Origin: Marsupella aquatica
Lineage: Eukaryota; Marchantiophyta
Length of the DNA: 64,000 bases
Direction of reading: 5' to 3'
NCBI GenBank assembly: GCA_973895155.1
Contig: OZ316897.1
Location: 6,510,001 to 6,574,000 of the forward strand
Shown in pieces: positions 27,849 to 41,400 of this stretch (position 1 is its first letter; each line of letters opens with the position of its first letter). Position numbers and translations under genes: made by a program. The notes beneath the pieces were generated by a model. The model saw only the letters and a list, made by a program, of their open reading frames with translations. It was not told the origin of the DNA and ran no database searches.

Positions 27849-29419
27849 TCTACAACGTGAAGACACGGTGTCCAGGTCTCAGTGAGGACAAGCTGCAGGA
27901 CTGCAAGGACTGGCAGTGGTCCTGGCCCGGGAAGAACAGAAGCTGGAAATTCACTAAGAGAGTCTGGGTTCAATGTACTTTTACCCAATGCACAAGATGT
28001 GACAAAGCTGAACCGACGATGGGGACAGCTGAACACTTCCGAAGGCTGGCACACAAGGTGGAAGAAACTATGGGGAGGATGGACCCTACCAAAAGTGAGA
28101 TTTTTTATGTGGAGGCTCCTCAACCATGGCTTCTTTACCAATGGTAGAGGAAGCCACTGGAAGGTATGTGACGGGATTTGCGCATGGTGTAAATCTTGCT
28201 TTGAACACACTGAGCATATGTTTTTCTCCTGCGGCAAGGTGAAGGCCAGATGGGGGCAGGTCCAACAGATCCTCCGGGGCTTCCCAACTCTCACATCGCC
28301 AGGCAGCACCCTCTTTTAGACTATCAACAATGCCATTCACATTCAAAAAAGGAGACCTGGTCCCTTGCTCATTGTGATGGAACTCTGCAACAGCATTTGG
28401 AACAAGCGGAATGCAGCCACTTACTCACAATTCCTGGGCCAACTCCCAGGATGGGTGATCCTCCGCTACACCAAGAGGCATCTTCACTCCATGAAATCCA
28501 TTTGTTGCTCCCCCAAGAAAGCCAAACAGATTGACGTTGCTCTTAATCAACTGCAAATTGCGCTCCATCCTTGGGAACAAATTGAAAACCCTATTCCCCT
28601 CAATGACAATGTTGATGGTGAAAGAGCAGATTAAGACTGAGGATATCAAGGCTACCTCCCTTACCTACCAGTGGACTATTGGGTCCCCTCAGATTTCTGA
28701 CTCCAGTTTAAACCGGACCAGGCAAATGACTGTTAGGAACACTGCTCTGAAATACCCCGAGCAGTCACAGGATCAAACTAGAAAGACCAATTCGACTAAG
28801 GGCCAAGTGGCTAGTAAGGGCAAGAGTAGTGATGGTAGAGATCAGGGGCCTCTGAAGCTCTGCACCTATTGGTGGACCTTCGGTGACAGGTGGCCTGATT
28901 AGGTTGTTTTTGGTTGGTGTTTGCCGTTGACTGCGGCTGGCCCGCCGGGTGGCTTTTGTCCCCGGGGGCCGGGGGGGTTCCCCCTCCTTAATTAAAAAAA
29001 AGAAAAAAGAAAAAAAAAGCAATCCATCCAGGCTTTAACTCCAGAAGCCCAACTTCACAAACCTCTAATGTAATTCATAATATCTTATCTGAAGTAGAAT
29101 GAAGCTTTGTTGGAAACTAAAGTCCGAATGGCCTGCAACGTTGTCCTTGCCCATCTGAGTAAACTCATCGACCAGTTTACACTCAAAAGAAGAAGTGACC
29201 AACTGCCTTTGCAAGGATGTCTATCAATAATCTGTTTAGTTTGGTAGACTTGTCTGTTTATTTGAACAACTTTTGGATCTCCCTTTAAACTTAAATTTTG
29301 CTAGGATGTTCTTTGATGTCTAAACTATTACCTGGAAAGTATGAACTTTATCTGGACTTGCAAGTCTGGGATGGAGTTTGGCAGAACATCTGCAAAGACA
29401 CTAATACCTTTTATAATTT

Positions 29420-29640
29420 CAGTTTTGTACTAACCTATCCTCCAAACTGACCATAATAACCAACCTGTCCCCCAAACTAGTTTAATTCCTAAGTAGATCC
29501 CCTTTCCTTATATGGGTTACCTTAACTCACGTACTTAACCTGATGTCATTCCCTATTGCATGACACATGGCAAGGCGTTATTGGCCCCGCTGATTGAACC
29601 CTGATTTGTTCTACCCTAACACAGGCCGACTCCTTCCCGT
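29420..29640. repeat. Possible relic of the long-TIR element arm
   Basis: It shares CTGTCCCCCAAAC, TTATATGGGTTA and CACATGGCAAGGCGT with the arms of the element at 745-1630, in the same order. No opposing arm or target duplication was found. Confidence 0.4.
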
Positions 29641-32590
29641 CATGATGATTAAGGGAGTACATAGGTTCCCGAGTAGGTTCCCAACAGAAGATTTGTGAAG
29701 GAGATTTATCCCAGGTCTAGCTTACACTCTTTATGTGTTTTTATTGTTGTAAAATCCTCAAGGGTGAAAAGGAGAAGCTTAGAGCATCCCCACAGGAGGG
29801 CTATTTTAGTGATTTGGTCTTGGGTCATTAGTGAGGCGGCTGGCATTCACGGTTGTCTTTGGTGGATCACACCCGGAGTTATCCCTGATGAGTAATATTG
29901 AGTGACAAGTTAACAAGCAATGTAGAAGATTGGAAGATTGGTTCTGACATGCACACATTGTCTGTACAAACTGGGGCAGGGTGCTACTGCACACCCCCTA
30001 CCCACCAGTTCTGGCTCTCCTGGAGCATGGGTTAAATTTTCCAAGGGTCCGGTAGGGATCTTAGAGCCAACTCACATGTGAGTAGCCATGTGAGCGGCCA
30101 TATGTATTCCAGCCCTCAAACTGACTAATGGCCAAATAGAAGTGAGCGAGAGAACAATGCTGGCCAAATAGAAGTGAGCGAGAGAACAATGCCTTCACCC
30201 CCTCCGTGCAGACTAGACGGCAAAAAATGAGTTACAAGGGCAAGAACCAAAAACTTTCTGGCCTTTGATGTCCCTATCTCAAACTCAAGCATAAAACAAA
30301 AGACCAAACAGGACACATGTCATGAAAACAAAATCCCAAACATAACACATACACATGTCATGAAAACATGCCATTGCAAGCTTGCGAGTTACATGTGATG
30401 AAACTATGCCATTGCAAGCTTGCGTAGTTTGCTCTAAAACTTCTCGCGCGACAGCCCACGCTAAAGTCGCCCCATGCAGGGCATTCCCGTGATGGTTGGG
30501 AACGCTCTTACAATACTCTAAAATCGTGTTTCAAAGCAAAAAGTAGAAATTGAAAACATTGCTTTCTCGTATGTGAGGCTAAAAAGAACCAAGCACGGAT
30601 TTGCAAAGGATTGGTTTGGCTGATCTGCAGTTCGCGGGGGTGGTGCGCATGGCTGCTTGCCGTTCCAAATTGGTATATGCTGGAATGCCCGGGCTTGCTT
30701 GCCCATCCTAGCAATTCATAAGTTCACTTGCTGCTCGCAAGTGGGTTCAATTTGAAAGGACTTTCCATAGACAGGTGCACGTCTTCCCGGAGCTTCTGTC
30801 ATCTGGTCGCAAACTCCGCTGAGCTTCGCTAGTGATTCCGGCTGCAATAGTGCAACCCTCGTTGTAGAGTCCCTCCTCTCTGTTCTCTGGGGGACTCACT
30901 TTCGCTTTTGCTGCTTTGAACTGTCTGTAGGTTTCTCTGTTTGTGGACTTCTAATCAGTTCATTCATGCCTTTGCTCTCTGTGTCTGAGGGGTTTTACAG
31001 ACACGGTCCTGGCCCGTCATATTATACTGAACAATCTTCACGCAGTCGAGGACCACGGAAAGATTTGATGTGAAGAAATGGAAGCTGGTTTGCATGGCTT
31101 GTGGTGGGAAGGAGATCGCTTCTGTCAGGAGGACTTCTCTGTGACTAGGAGGTAGCTGCATGCAGACAAGCAGGCATGTGTCAGACTTAAGTAAGATACG
31201 CATTCACAACAGCAAGTTGCCGTTTCTACTCATGTATTGGTGTCTAATGTCTGTGATTTCTATTTATTCCAGTCTTACAGTTTGTCCGGCAAATTGGAGA
31301 GTTAATTATTCAAGTTTTGAGATATCGTGGCTTCTTAGTCTCGATTAGTCATCTAATTAGAGCTCCATCTTTTGGCCCGAGAAGGATTGAAGCGATTTCA
31401 TGTGTAGCATGAGGGCCCATAGACTCATTCAATCGTTCACCCCTTCTATCTGTACGTAACGAGAGGATATTGTAACCCACGTCGATCAAGGTTGGCTCAA
31501 TTAAGACTAGATCGTTATAATTGAACTATGCTTTTCTGTACTTGAGTTTAGGGTGAACAGATCTGGCCCTGGCACTCCGAGATAGCATAATGATACCCCA
31601 TTTATACCTCTTGCCACGGGCGCTCGGTCACAATTTCGAACTGGTGGGAGAACTCTCTGGATGGAGTACAATGAAGGTGCTTCGTTCAGTCCTTCTGATG
31701 TAAAGCTTACCAGAGCTTAAATAGTTTATATGTTTGCAGGCAATTTTGCACTCCAAGCGATAAGCGCTCACAAGTATGCGAGGATACAAATAGCTTGGCT
31801 TCCACTCTATTTAGGACGAATAGTCTCAATCTCTTAGCCGCAAAGTGTCAGGTGACGCTTCTGCTAATACAGTGCACATGCAAAAGAAGCACCACGACGG
31901 TAGTTGTAGGGTCGAGTCTGCTACAAATTCCTGAGTAGTTGTTGATTAACATCTGCCCTTTTTTGTAAGGGCACTAAAAATGGGTCATTTTGAGCCTGCG
32001 TTGAGGCTTTTAAAAAGCTGTTTTCGGTAGAGATGTATCCCAAGTCCGAAAAGCAAAAGTGCGCGAGTTTTGTCAAGTACTGTTAAGTAGTGGACACCAG
32101 TGGCTTTCTCTCAGCAGTTGTCGCTGATCTTTGACACATTTTCAGAACTAGTCGAATGCTGCCGGCGTTTTTCTTAGAAAGTTATACCTCCATGGTTTCT
32201 AAGTTGTTTCCGATTGGCGAAGTACCAGCAGCTTTTGCAAGTCTTTGACCTAATCCGGTTACAGAACAAGACCTGGTATCTTAGCAACGTTTAAACCGAT
32301 ATTCTCTCTAAGTGAAGCTCGTCTAAACAAGATGAGTTGGTGCATATACGTTACTTTAATCATTCTAAGCTGATTTTTGTCGTCCAAGAAAGCCTGTCCT
32401 CATCATAATGAGTTGTTTAGGAACCTGTTGTCTAAGAATAGCGCTACGAACACTTGAAGCTAGTTTTCAGGGCTGGACTTATCATGTTGAGTTCGGTTTA
32501 GGAGCTGTTGTTTAAGAAATCTAGTTTGCTCATTTGAAGCTGGATTTGGACTAATCTTCAAGAAAGGCTGGTCTAATGATGTTGTTGTTA
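29641..32590. other. Intergenic, with likely 5' UTR of the next gene
   Basis: I see no supported coding gene. A pyrimidine-rich stretch at 30780-30960 could be a promoter or first non-coding exon. A good acceptor (TTGTTACTGCAG) at about 32595 suggests a 5' UTR intron ahead of the gene at 32718, but this is inference. Confidence 0.35.
30129..30192. repeat. Perfect 32-bp tandem duplication
   Basis: A 32-bp unit beginning TGGCCAAATAGAAG is present twice, at 30129-30160 and 30161-30192, without differences. It looks recent. Looser duplications of CATGCCATTGCAAGCTTGCG follow near 30370 and 30410. Confidence 0.75.
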
Positions 32591-32717
32591 CTGCAGAATC
32601 ATCTGCTTTGCTTCGGTTCTCCTTCTCCCACATGTGTGAATGCTAAGTGGACTCACTGTGGGCCGGAAACTCTCTTCCACCTGTTTACAACCGAAATTCC
32701 ACACCTGAGTATTTGAG

Positions 32718-34023
32718 ATGGCCAACGCTCTTAATACTAGGCTAGTTCTAAGCACAAAATCACATATGTCATTGGACAGGACGATGCTCTGCCCTGTGCC
32801 AACAGTGCGCGTCTCCGCCAATTCAAACCTCAGACAAGGAGCTTTTGTGAAGAGAATTCTGAAGGAAAATAAACGGGCGAATTATGTTCAGCTGTTGGAC
32901 GGATATGGCTCTCGTTCTTTACGCCAAGAGTCAACTTATTCAGCTTGGCTACCCCCGATCCATGCACAAGTGGTAGAGTTCACAGCTAGACGAGAAGTGA
33001 GCCTTCCATTCCGAGAAGGAGCTGTCCCAGCCATTGAGTATCTAAATGAATTGGAGAGAGTGGTAAAAGTTACCTTTCCTGATTCAGCCCGGATCACTTA
33101 CCTGGGTGATTCGGTTTGGCGAACTCGGTTAAAACCAATAACTTTCTTCACACTTTCGGCTACCCCAGTTTGCGACGTAACGTGAGTCCCTTTTTCTATC
33201 CTTTGCATTATCATTGGTCTGCTTTAGACGACAGTTATTTTTTTCACAACTTTTTGACTGGAAAATAGTTGCATGGCTCTATCCATTTCTGAGAGTGTCT
33301 GTCACGTTTCTTTGACTGGTATCTATGGACTCTGTTTTTCAGCGTGATGGCACACTCATAGTTGAATGTTTATCTCGTCATACCGTCATAGTTTACCGCT
33401 GTGTGCTCGTCGTGACCGAATGAAGGGATCTTGAGGTTCGCTGCTTGTTTTGATCATTTTGTAAGTGGTGTTTGCCTTCCTTAGTTTGCAACCTCCTCCA
33501 ACTCCTGTGGTCTCATCACTGTTACAATTTTGAGGCGGTGGGGGAGGGGGGGTGAGCGGAGTAACAAACGGTATCTATTTGGATGAGTTATGGATATTGA
33601 TACACCATCACTACTTACATCTGATGCAGAGTTTACAACGAAAACAATACCCTCAAAATATTTTCAGATCAGCTTCGGTTAGACTTCTCTGGCCTCCCAG
33701 AAGAGTATATCAATCAATCTGTTCAGTTTACTTTACAAGGGCAACTGCAAGTAGATGCCAGAAAAGGGTCTCAATACAAAGCAGGCCGCCAGGTCGATTT
33801 TAGTGGAGAAGTATCATTAACGTTAAAGACAAGTTTGCCCTTACCTTTCTCGCTTTTTCCCGAGAATATTGTGAAGACTGTTGGAGATGCCATTTTGGAC
33901 ACCATTTTGGGATCTATGGAGTCCGCACTTGTAAGGGGAATAATTGCAGATTATCATTCCTGGTCCCGGACTAAGCAGACTATGGGGAGCAAAAGTGCAA
34001 TGCGAGTCACCCGATCAATGTGA
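32718..34023 (+). CDS. DUF1997 family protein, probably plastid-targeted
   Basis: Two exons, 32718-33181 and 33630-34023, join in phase 2 through a standard GTGAGT...CAG intron and encode 285 residues. The first ATG follows an in-frame TGA, so the start is well placed. The protein has a Ser/Thr/Arg-containing N terminus that could be a transit peptide. A beta-rich domain follows, with conserved-looking SARITYLGDSVWRTRLKPI and, near the end, LPFSLFPENIVKTVGDAILD. This pattern is that of DUF1997, a family of unknown function shared by cyanobacteria and plants. Family assignment is by my recognition of the sequence pattern; the biochemical role is unknown. Confidence 0.78.
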
Positions 34024-35094
34024 TTGAGAGTACTGTCCATACGCTCCTCAGCTCTCCATTTGCTTTTGATAAAGCTTGTTGTATGGCATAGTGCCGTTGG
34101 AAGGTTTGAAGGAGGTGCTTACAGTTCTGGAATTGGTTTACCCACATTTGGGAAATATATAGCAGCAGACCAATTTGGTGGCTGTGTCATATAAAATTGC
34201 ATCAGCAGTCAATCACGCTCTCACACATACAGCAGCAACAAATTAGCAGGAATGATAGTTTTCAAATTGAAAATTGTCTGTAAGATGACTCTGCATCCAT
34301 ATTACTAGAAAGGCACGACTCCTTTCCTTACACACTGTGTAGCAAGTTCTTGTGTTGGCATTTCTCAGATGCACTTGAATTTTATCTTCTACCAAGGAGA
34401 CTAGATTTGGCACAAGTATGATAAGGTTGAATTTTTTCAAAAGGTTTGCACCAAGCAAACCGTGCACTAAAACAGGCACAACGTTAGACTATGCAGCGCA
34501 GAAGGTATGAATGTAGCATGAAGTCGTCGCTTTGTTTTTCTTAACTAGGGAGTTTAAAAAGCTTCTACGGATTTGGCTGTTAGAGACCTGTGTTGAGGTT
34601 GGTGCCCAATTTCAATTTGTGTTGAGTGAGAATGGAAACGGTGTTTTTCCGAAGAGATGCGGAGACGCACACATACTTAGTCTGGATGTCCATCACGGGA
34701 ACTCGAGTAAAAATCAGTCTCGAAAGGGTGTTCAATTCAAGATATGGTGGCCCCAGAGCCTTTGTGTGGGCCCTTGGCATTTTCCTCTCCCTTCTTTGTT
34801 GCTTTGTGTTCCCCTTGTGATAAAGCGTTAGGCCCAATGCAAATGAGCATAATTTTGGGGATATAGTAGAATGAAAAAGTGAAATGAATAGGATCAGGAC
34901 TGGAAAATACACCTTTGGGGATGCTCTCAACGATATGTAGTTTGACTATGGCACATGGGCAGGGCTATGGGAATTACATGATGACACTCTCCAAGTTCCC
35001 GCTGTCCCACCCCGCCCTCCATGAAGTGCCCCTTGTTGTTCAGGAGTTGAAGAAGATGCACTGCAGATTAGACTCATAGAATAGCACTTCTGTC
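34024..35094. other. Intergenic, downstream of the DUF1997 gene
   Basis: Nothing recognisable beyond the likely 3' UTR. Overlapping small frames at 34532-34930 have no domain. Confidence 0.4.
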
Positions 35095-35480
35095 ACGGAT
35101 CCACTGTGAGGTACCCCTCCGGTCCCTGCTCACTGGCCGGTCTTAGGGAGTCTGCCACTCCTCGCTGCAGTAGTTAAATTGCTGGAGTTAAATTGCTGGT
35201 TTAGCTGCCTGTCCCTGGTCTTTCTACTTCTCCCAGTGCATGACCCCCAGTTCTCTGGGCACTTAGACCTTTGGTCCTTCTGGGTGCTGACCCCCTTTGT
35301 GGGCTGCCCTTGTTGTATGTTGGCTTTTTTAATGAAATTCAATTGGTTTTTTTGCATGACCCCCAGTTCTCTGGGCACGGAGACCTTTGGTCCTTCTGGG
35401 TGCTGACCCCCTTTGTGGGCTGCCCTTGTTGTATGTTGGTTTTTTTAATGAAATTCAATTGGTTTTTTGCCCGGCGCAAA
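35095..35480 (+). repeat. 5'-truncated LINE-type 3' tail with internal duplication
   Basis: It ends in TTTTTAATGAAATTCAATTGG, then a short GC stretch and a run of A, which is characteristic of plant LINE 3' ends. A 116-bp unit is tandemly duplicated (35238-35353 and 35354-35469). A diverged single copy is at 56034-56268. Confidence 0.6.
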
Positions 35481-35489
35481 AAAAAAAAG

Positions 35490-38400
35490 AATAGAGTGAT
35501 ACTTCTCAATTGGTCCAATTTGATACGGATTTGTTCACAAACCTGGTGTGCCCGAGGACCAGGATGTGAAGATCATTCTCAAAGCTATTCATCCAAGTTA
35601 GACCGGGATTTTCCTCCAGGCATACTGTGGCTCTTACTTCGTCCTTAATTCATAGTATGCTCTATGGGTATGAGATCTTCAGCTAACGATTCGATGTCTC
35701 TTCCCATGGGATGAACGTGAAGGAAGCTGAGGTTTATCTTTCGCTATTTACACTCATGCCTCCCTTCTGTCGCGTTTTATGCTCACCGTTTTATGTTCTT
35801 TCAATTTTCCTTCCGTGTGTTTTGATGTAAGGTGTTCGCAATTGAGGAGGAAAACCAAGGTGCAATATCAACGAGGTGGTTAGTGCTGCATTTGTAACCT
35901 TCTGAAAGCTTGAGGAAGGAAGACAACACTATTGATGAGCTGACAAGTCATTAAATATCAATATTGTAAATATGCCCGCTTTGCCTTATGATTGTTTAGT
36001 CCTGCAGAATATTATTACATCATCGTCTGTATCGGGCTCACTAGGGCTAAAGCGTATGCGAGGGGTCGAAAAGAACATGCAATGAATAAAACTACCAGGA
36101 GATCAATCAAGTATAGTTTCTGGCCACTGCACGTTACATAATATGCCGAGGCCCAAAAGTATCAAGAATTGAGGAAATTGTTACAGTTACGTTTGTGCCA
36201 AGAGACGCACTGCATCTGAGCGCTTAGATTTTCAACACTAAAAATTATTTCCCTCCAGTACAATTTTTCATGGGGAGAAATCAAACCCAGACATTTCCAG
36301 CAGCCAACGGAGTGAGACAGTGCCACTCACACATATTTCCCATTAAATGCACACCATAACAAAACATTTTAAGGTCATATTTCCATATTTGACATTTGCA
36401 AGGCAAAGAGGCCTCCTCGAAATTGTGCATACATATAAGTTGATTTGGCCTACGAACTATCGATTTACACCTTATAGGCATTTTACATGACGTTTGGCCT
36501 TTAAAGATGACCCTAATTTGTAATCGTGTCAGGATGGCAAGTCTTTTAGTTTGTGAGACGAACATGTGTCCAAGTTCCTCAGGCAGAATTGACGGAGGCT
36601 GCAATGGAACAAAACGTCTTCAAACAAATCGAGGACTCAACATAAAACATTGTCGGTTTGCATGAATTGGAGCACGGGGAATGGAAACGACAATTTCTTG
36701 CTAACAGATTCTGGGATTTCCCTGATATTTCAGGTGATGGTAGGGTGGAGAATCAAGGGCCTTTCGCGTACGAGATGTCTCTTAGAACATGCGATTACTG
36801 ACTATCACTTCGTTTCAATTTCGCTTTTCAAAGTTTTACTGCTCACCAGCAGCACCCTCAATATTTTCTGACAGCACATTTGGGAATTACTAATTCACGG
36901 GAAAGCTTCAGCATTGCTCAAATCTACATTTATTCTAAGAAGTGGGGTAGTACAGTGGTTGAGTCTTCAGTAACTATCACGATGTTCAGCAAAACTTGTG
37001 CAAAGTTTTAAATTAAACGTATATTCAAAATTTCAGCTACTTTCCCCCAAATCCATAGCATTTCCCGAGACTACGCCTTTCAAAAGATATTCCTAAGGAC
37101 ACGGAGCAACGCAATTTCAAACATTTTGGAAGTTCTTATTCTGCAGAACACATAAAATATTCAAACAAAAGTTTGATTTACTAAGCAAGTCCTCCTAATC
37201 CGTCATTTTAGTTATGGATATCTCTTCGTTAGATGAGTTTTGTAACCATGGGCAATGCCTTCACTCCTAGTTATCACTCGCTAAACGAGTTTGAGACGCT
37301 TTAAATGTCCAGTACCCTCTTAATTTATTGGTGACCCTAGGAATCTTCATTATTAGGAAAGATCTTTCGGGAAAAGCCAATGAACGGAAGACTTCATTCG
37401 TTCAAAGGATTTGTACAAGGTCATACTGGCATCTGGTTTGGGTAGGGTTTGAAAGCCTCTATGAAATGTTTCTCTACTGAATAAGGCCTATCTTGCATGT
37501 GCAAAAGTTACTCAACTTTCCAGCCCCGAGTCTCCTCACCTTCTGGCAACACTTTACACTGTCCAGGAAAATGACCTGGTTTGGAATCCTACGCAAGATG
37601 GCGACAAGACACTGTATATTGCCATCTTTATTGCCGTATTGGTAGTTCTAAGGACGAGACGATGACGGCACGCAGAATTTTAAGTCCTCTAGTTTCATCT
37701 TCTTCCACATGTGCCCAAAGGACCTGCTATTCCACCAGGTCTCTCTACTAATCACTTCCTGGGAGGGAAAGCAATTAAAGTCCATGCTGGTAAGGTCACA
37801 TACAAGCAAGATGGCTCTAAGAAAAATGAACTAGTTTTCAGGTGAATTACTGTAGTTACCCATTTGGAACCTCTTATCTTCTAGTCGAAAGATACGGTTA
37901 ATAGTCTTGGGAGACTAAATCCCCATAGCCCTATACTCACACTTACAAGGAATTGGGCAAGAAGCGTGCCTTTAGCCAAGTTATAGAGATAGCATCCCCA
38001 CCTGACCTCTTCGCCTGAGCAAGAAGCTATCTTATTTGTTAAAATGCAGTCTTCATCGTACATCCATTGTCCTGTCGTATTTGTTCCATTTAGTCGGGCA
38101 GATTTTTTGCAATGGTGTAGAGTTTCCAAATAGTGTCTGGACTCTGTCCGGCTCAGGAGTTACCACTACCTCCCGAAATGAGGGCTCAACTACATGATTC
38201 TCAGATCTCGTAGTTAAGAATGTCTTTGTAAGGTAGTCGCTTTCTAGTCAGGGCATCCGCTCACTTAGGAATCCAAAACAACCATCAACTCTGTCTAAGA
38301 ACTCTTTCCGGTTAATTGGCAAAACTACTTGCTTGATTTCCCATTCTTAGTAGTCCTCCGTTTGGATGAACTCTTATTCAATCTCCTATGAAGTCAGTGG

Positions 38401-41400
38401 CCTAGAATGTCTCTGAGTGTCACCCACGATAATCGTTTTGATCAACAGAACCAACTTGCAAATATTGAAGGATTGACCTTCAGCTTCAAGCAAAAATGGA
38501 GGTATTCATACATATTGGCAGTACAGCCCCCAATCCACTTCCGATGAGCATCCATCGAATACGAGGATGACCAGACAACTGTCAGTAATAAATCATAGTT
38601 TAGGGTGCAAATCGAGGGAAAGAATCGCTAAGGTCAAAATTCAGTGTGTAACTGAGAGTTACATCAATTGTGCCGAGTGAAATCGGTCTCACACATGGTG
38701 GCATGCATATAACCATTCATACATTTTTGATGCTGAACTCTACAAAAACATATGTTGGTATATGTTATGCATACTGTAGTTATTTGAGCTCAACGTTCGA
38801 TTCTTCACAGGATCTTGTTTATTAGCTTATGAAACTTGCAATTCTTTGCAGGGTGTCCCTTGTGAACGGATACGACATGCAATTCTTTGCAAGATCTTGC
38901 TGCATCGTCCACGCCAATTTTCGTTGAAGTTTTTATCACTCACGATCAATTCTGACCTGACCATTGGGCATCATGCTGGCATAGTTGTTTGCCGGTTTTG
39001 ATTGACGGTTGACGATCCTTTCCTAAATAATGGGAATCAAATGGAAGGAAGAGATGTGGATTGATGAGGAGGATGTGAATGTGGGTGAGATGCAAAAGCA
39101 AGAATTGAGTACTGACAATTCGATCAGCAGACCAAACATTCACAGATGTGGAATTAGGAGATTAAGGTGCCGAGTTCATCCATCGTTCACCACTTGCGGG
39201 GCAATCTTGATAGGTTATGACTTGTGAGGGAAGTGGGTCTTACAATGTAATCTTGAGCAGCTCAGCTCAACGCACGCCATACAAAGTGGACGTTGATGTG
39301 ATCAGACCACCGGTCAGTGGTTTTGGGTGCTAGCTAAAATCACAAGTTAAACAAGGCTTCCAGGGAGGGGAAAAGTGTGACCCGTCGTTGTGCTTCCATC
39401 TATCTAATTCGACGCACTGGTGGCGCTGTCTCTCAAACAGCATCAATTCTGTTTTTCCGGGCTACTATTTTCGCTCCGTTCGTATAGCGCAGTTCTCTTC
39501 TCAGGGCAGGCAGAGCAGGGTAGGAGGTGCTCACCGTCCTAGGCAGATCGGCAACGCATGGAGCTTATTGTGTTCTTTTTCAACTTCGGCGACGACGTGG
39601 AGATGATAGTAGGAGGGGCATAGCAGGGACGCCCTTTTGCGATGACCCGTGCGTTGCATCCTCGCTATTGAGGATGCAGGGAAGGGTGGTAGGAAGATTG
39701 AGGTTCTACTAGTCTGGAGCGTGTCTGTCGTCGTCGAATCGTTTAGTTTAGAGATCGATCCATAGCCTGGTAGAGGATTTCGGGGTAGAGTGGGTCCGAA
39801 ACGGGGAGAGGAAGAAAGAGAAAAACGGCGTGACGGCCGCTACGGAGTAATACAATTATGGCCGCAAAGGAAAGTAAGTCCCTTCTACATCTTTCGTGCC
39901 TGCTCTCCATCTATGTACAGTCTGAAAGCGCGTTTCGTTCAGGTTTTCATTCAAAGGTTTCTGGCGGTGTTAGAGAGGAAATTCAGGATAAGTCATCATT
40001 TGAGATGAATGACGGAGAGGGACAAGACGGTCTTTTTCCAGCCGTATGAGAGTTACTCGGAGGGAAGGGTATGGCTCTGCTAGGCAGGATGGATGGACGG
40101 CTTGGTTTCGATAGCAAGAGGTCGTCAGGGTAGGAAACTTTTACAGTCGTTATCCTTAGCCGCAGCTTTGCTAAATTTATCGTTGATTCGACCTAACTTT
40201 GAATTTGTGTTTGATTCGTTCTTTCCTCCCTCTTTTGCGTTGCAGAGAAGAGTCTATCGTCGCTCCTGGAGCGTAGCACGACCAAGCGAAAAGTGAATGT
40301 CACAACAATAGGGGTAATCTTTCCGGTAGTGGAAGTACATACACTCTTTAATCTCGTCGGGTTACACCAACCCTCGTTTCTGTGTAGGACGGCCCCTCTT
40401 TTGGTGTTGCGTTTCGCTAGTAGTTGTTCGTCCCGTCCCCTGATTCAACAAAATGTGGTCCAATTGATTCACCAGCACGACTTATCTTCTACTTTAGTTT
40501 TTGAGTGTAATCGTCGGAGCTTGTCTGGATTTGGCAGCAAACCGAGCCGAAAGTTGAGCGTAATGTGAAGAGGGATGTTCCTTCGCAGATCTCCGGGAAG
40601 TCCAAGCTGCCTACCTCGACCGCTCTCCCATTATCGTAAGTCAAAGCTCTCTTCCGAAGACCTGGTAACAATGTTTTGTTTGTCAACTGTAAGTTATTTC
40701 GTTTCTCGCGATCATTAGAAGGACATTTCGTTTCTCGCGATAATTAGAGGACAGTTTTTGGAAGACCATCACACTGCCACCAAACGTTTGTGTAATACCT
40801 TTCCGTTTAGGAAGAGTTACTAGCTCGTGTCTATACTCGGCTCTCCCACCCCTATTATCGCTAGTCTCTGGAACACTCATTGTTATGAATTGCTTCCACA
40901 TTTCGGATAGGGTTAGGGAGACTGTACGCCCTAGTCCCTACTTTGTTTATCCGAAGAGGCCGAGTTGCATCGGTGTCCCTATCAGTCTTAGGACTAGGTG
41001 AAGAACGTTATAGTACCTGAGTCTCATCTCACGAGCCGAATCGATCGGTTCCAATTATCTCCCTGTTTTATGCTTGTCAGCGTGCGGGTTCAGGGCGAAA
41101 CCTTAACTTCTACTAACGTAGCATTTCTGTGGAATTTTCGAGTTTTGACTTAGATTTCTAGGCTTCATGGTCTGTCAGGTCATTCGTTGTACAGTTTATT
41201 TCGTTGACACGGCTACAAGCCCTGCCTCCATGTTTGAAGACAGGAGTGTAGGGAAGTAGGAGACCATATGGAAGTGATAACTCCAACAGGGCTCACCGAG
41301 CACCTTACTGGGTTCACATTTGTCCGGAACAGTATCAACGAATCCACTTCGTAGACGGTGTGGACGACAATTTTTTGTCGATCAGAGACGCCTTGTGTTG

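Larger units (their letters stand above)
20463..28634 (+). pseudogene. LINE ORF2 C-terminal remnant (RT end and zf-RVT)
   Basis: The coding parts are 20463-20907, 21203-21354 and 27849-28634. The first part carries the RT-tail signature WKEIAAPKALGGLG. A TAA at about 20718 breaks the frame, and a frameshift near 27966 precedes the zinc-binding RT domain. That domain reads W..LWGGWTLPKVRFFMWRLL and then CAWC...EHTEHMFFSC. The endonuclease and the catalytic RT core are absent. The product cannot be functional. Confidence 0.8.
20450..29019 (+). mobile_element. 5'-truncated LINE with two nested insertions
   Basis: This is a non-LTR retrotransposon of plant L1 type. It starts within the end of the reverse transcriptase ORF (LWG...ALIAWKEIAAPKALGGLGI). 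It runs through the zf-RVT domain and a 3' UTR to a GC-rich end and an A-rich tail (28990-29019). It is interrupted by a MITE (20908-21194) and by a complete Copia element (21355-27848). Removing both insertions, each with one target-duplication copy, restores a continuous LINE frame at both junctions, which confirms both boundaries. The LINE itself was already defective. Confidence 0.82.

Noticed and set aside
28765-29022. Minus-strand frame across the LINE 3' end
   Set aside because: It is an artefact of the A-rich tail and GC-rich 3' UTR of the LINE on the other strand.
36281-36604. 107-codon Cys-containing minus-strand frame
   Set aside because: The Cys spacing fits no zinc motif I know, and nothing nearby supports a gene.
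37880-38620. Possible Gypsy polyprotein remnant (minus strand, ADALTR-like peptide)
   Set aside because: Only one short motif fits. I could not extend it to RT or integrase motifs in a consistent order.
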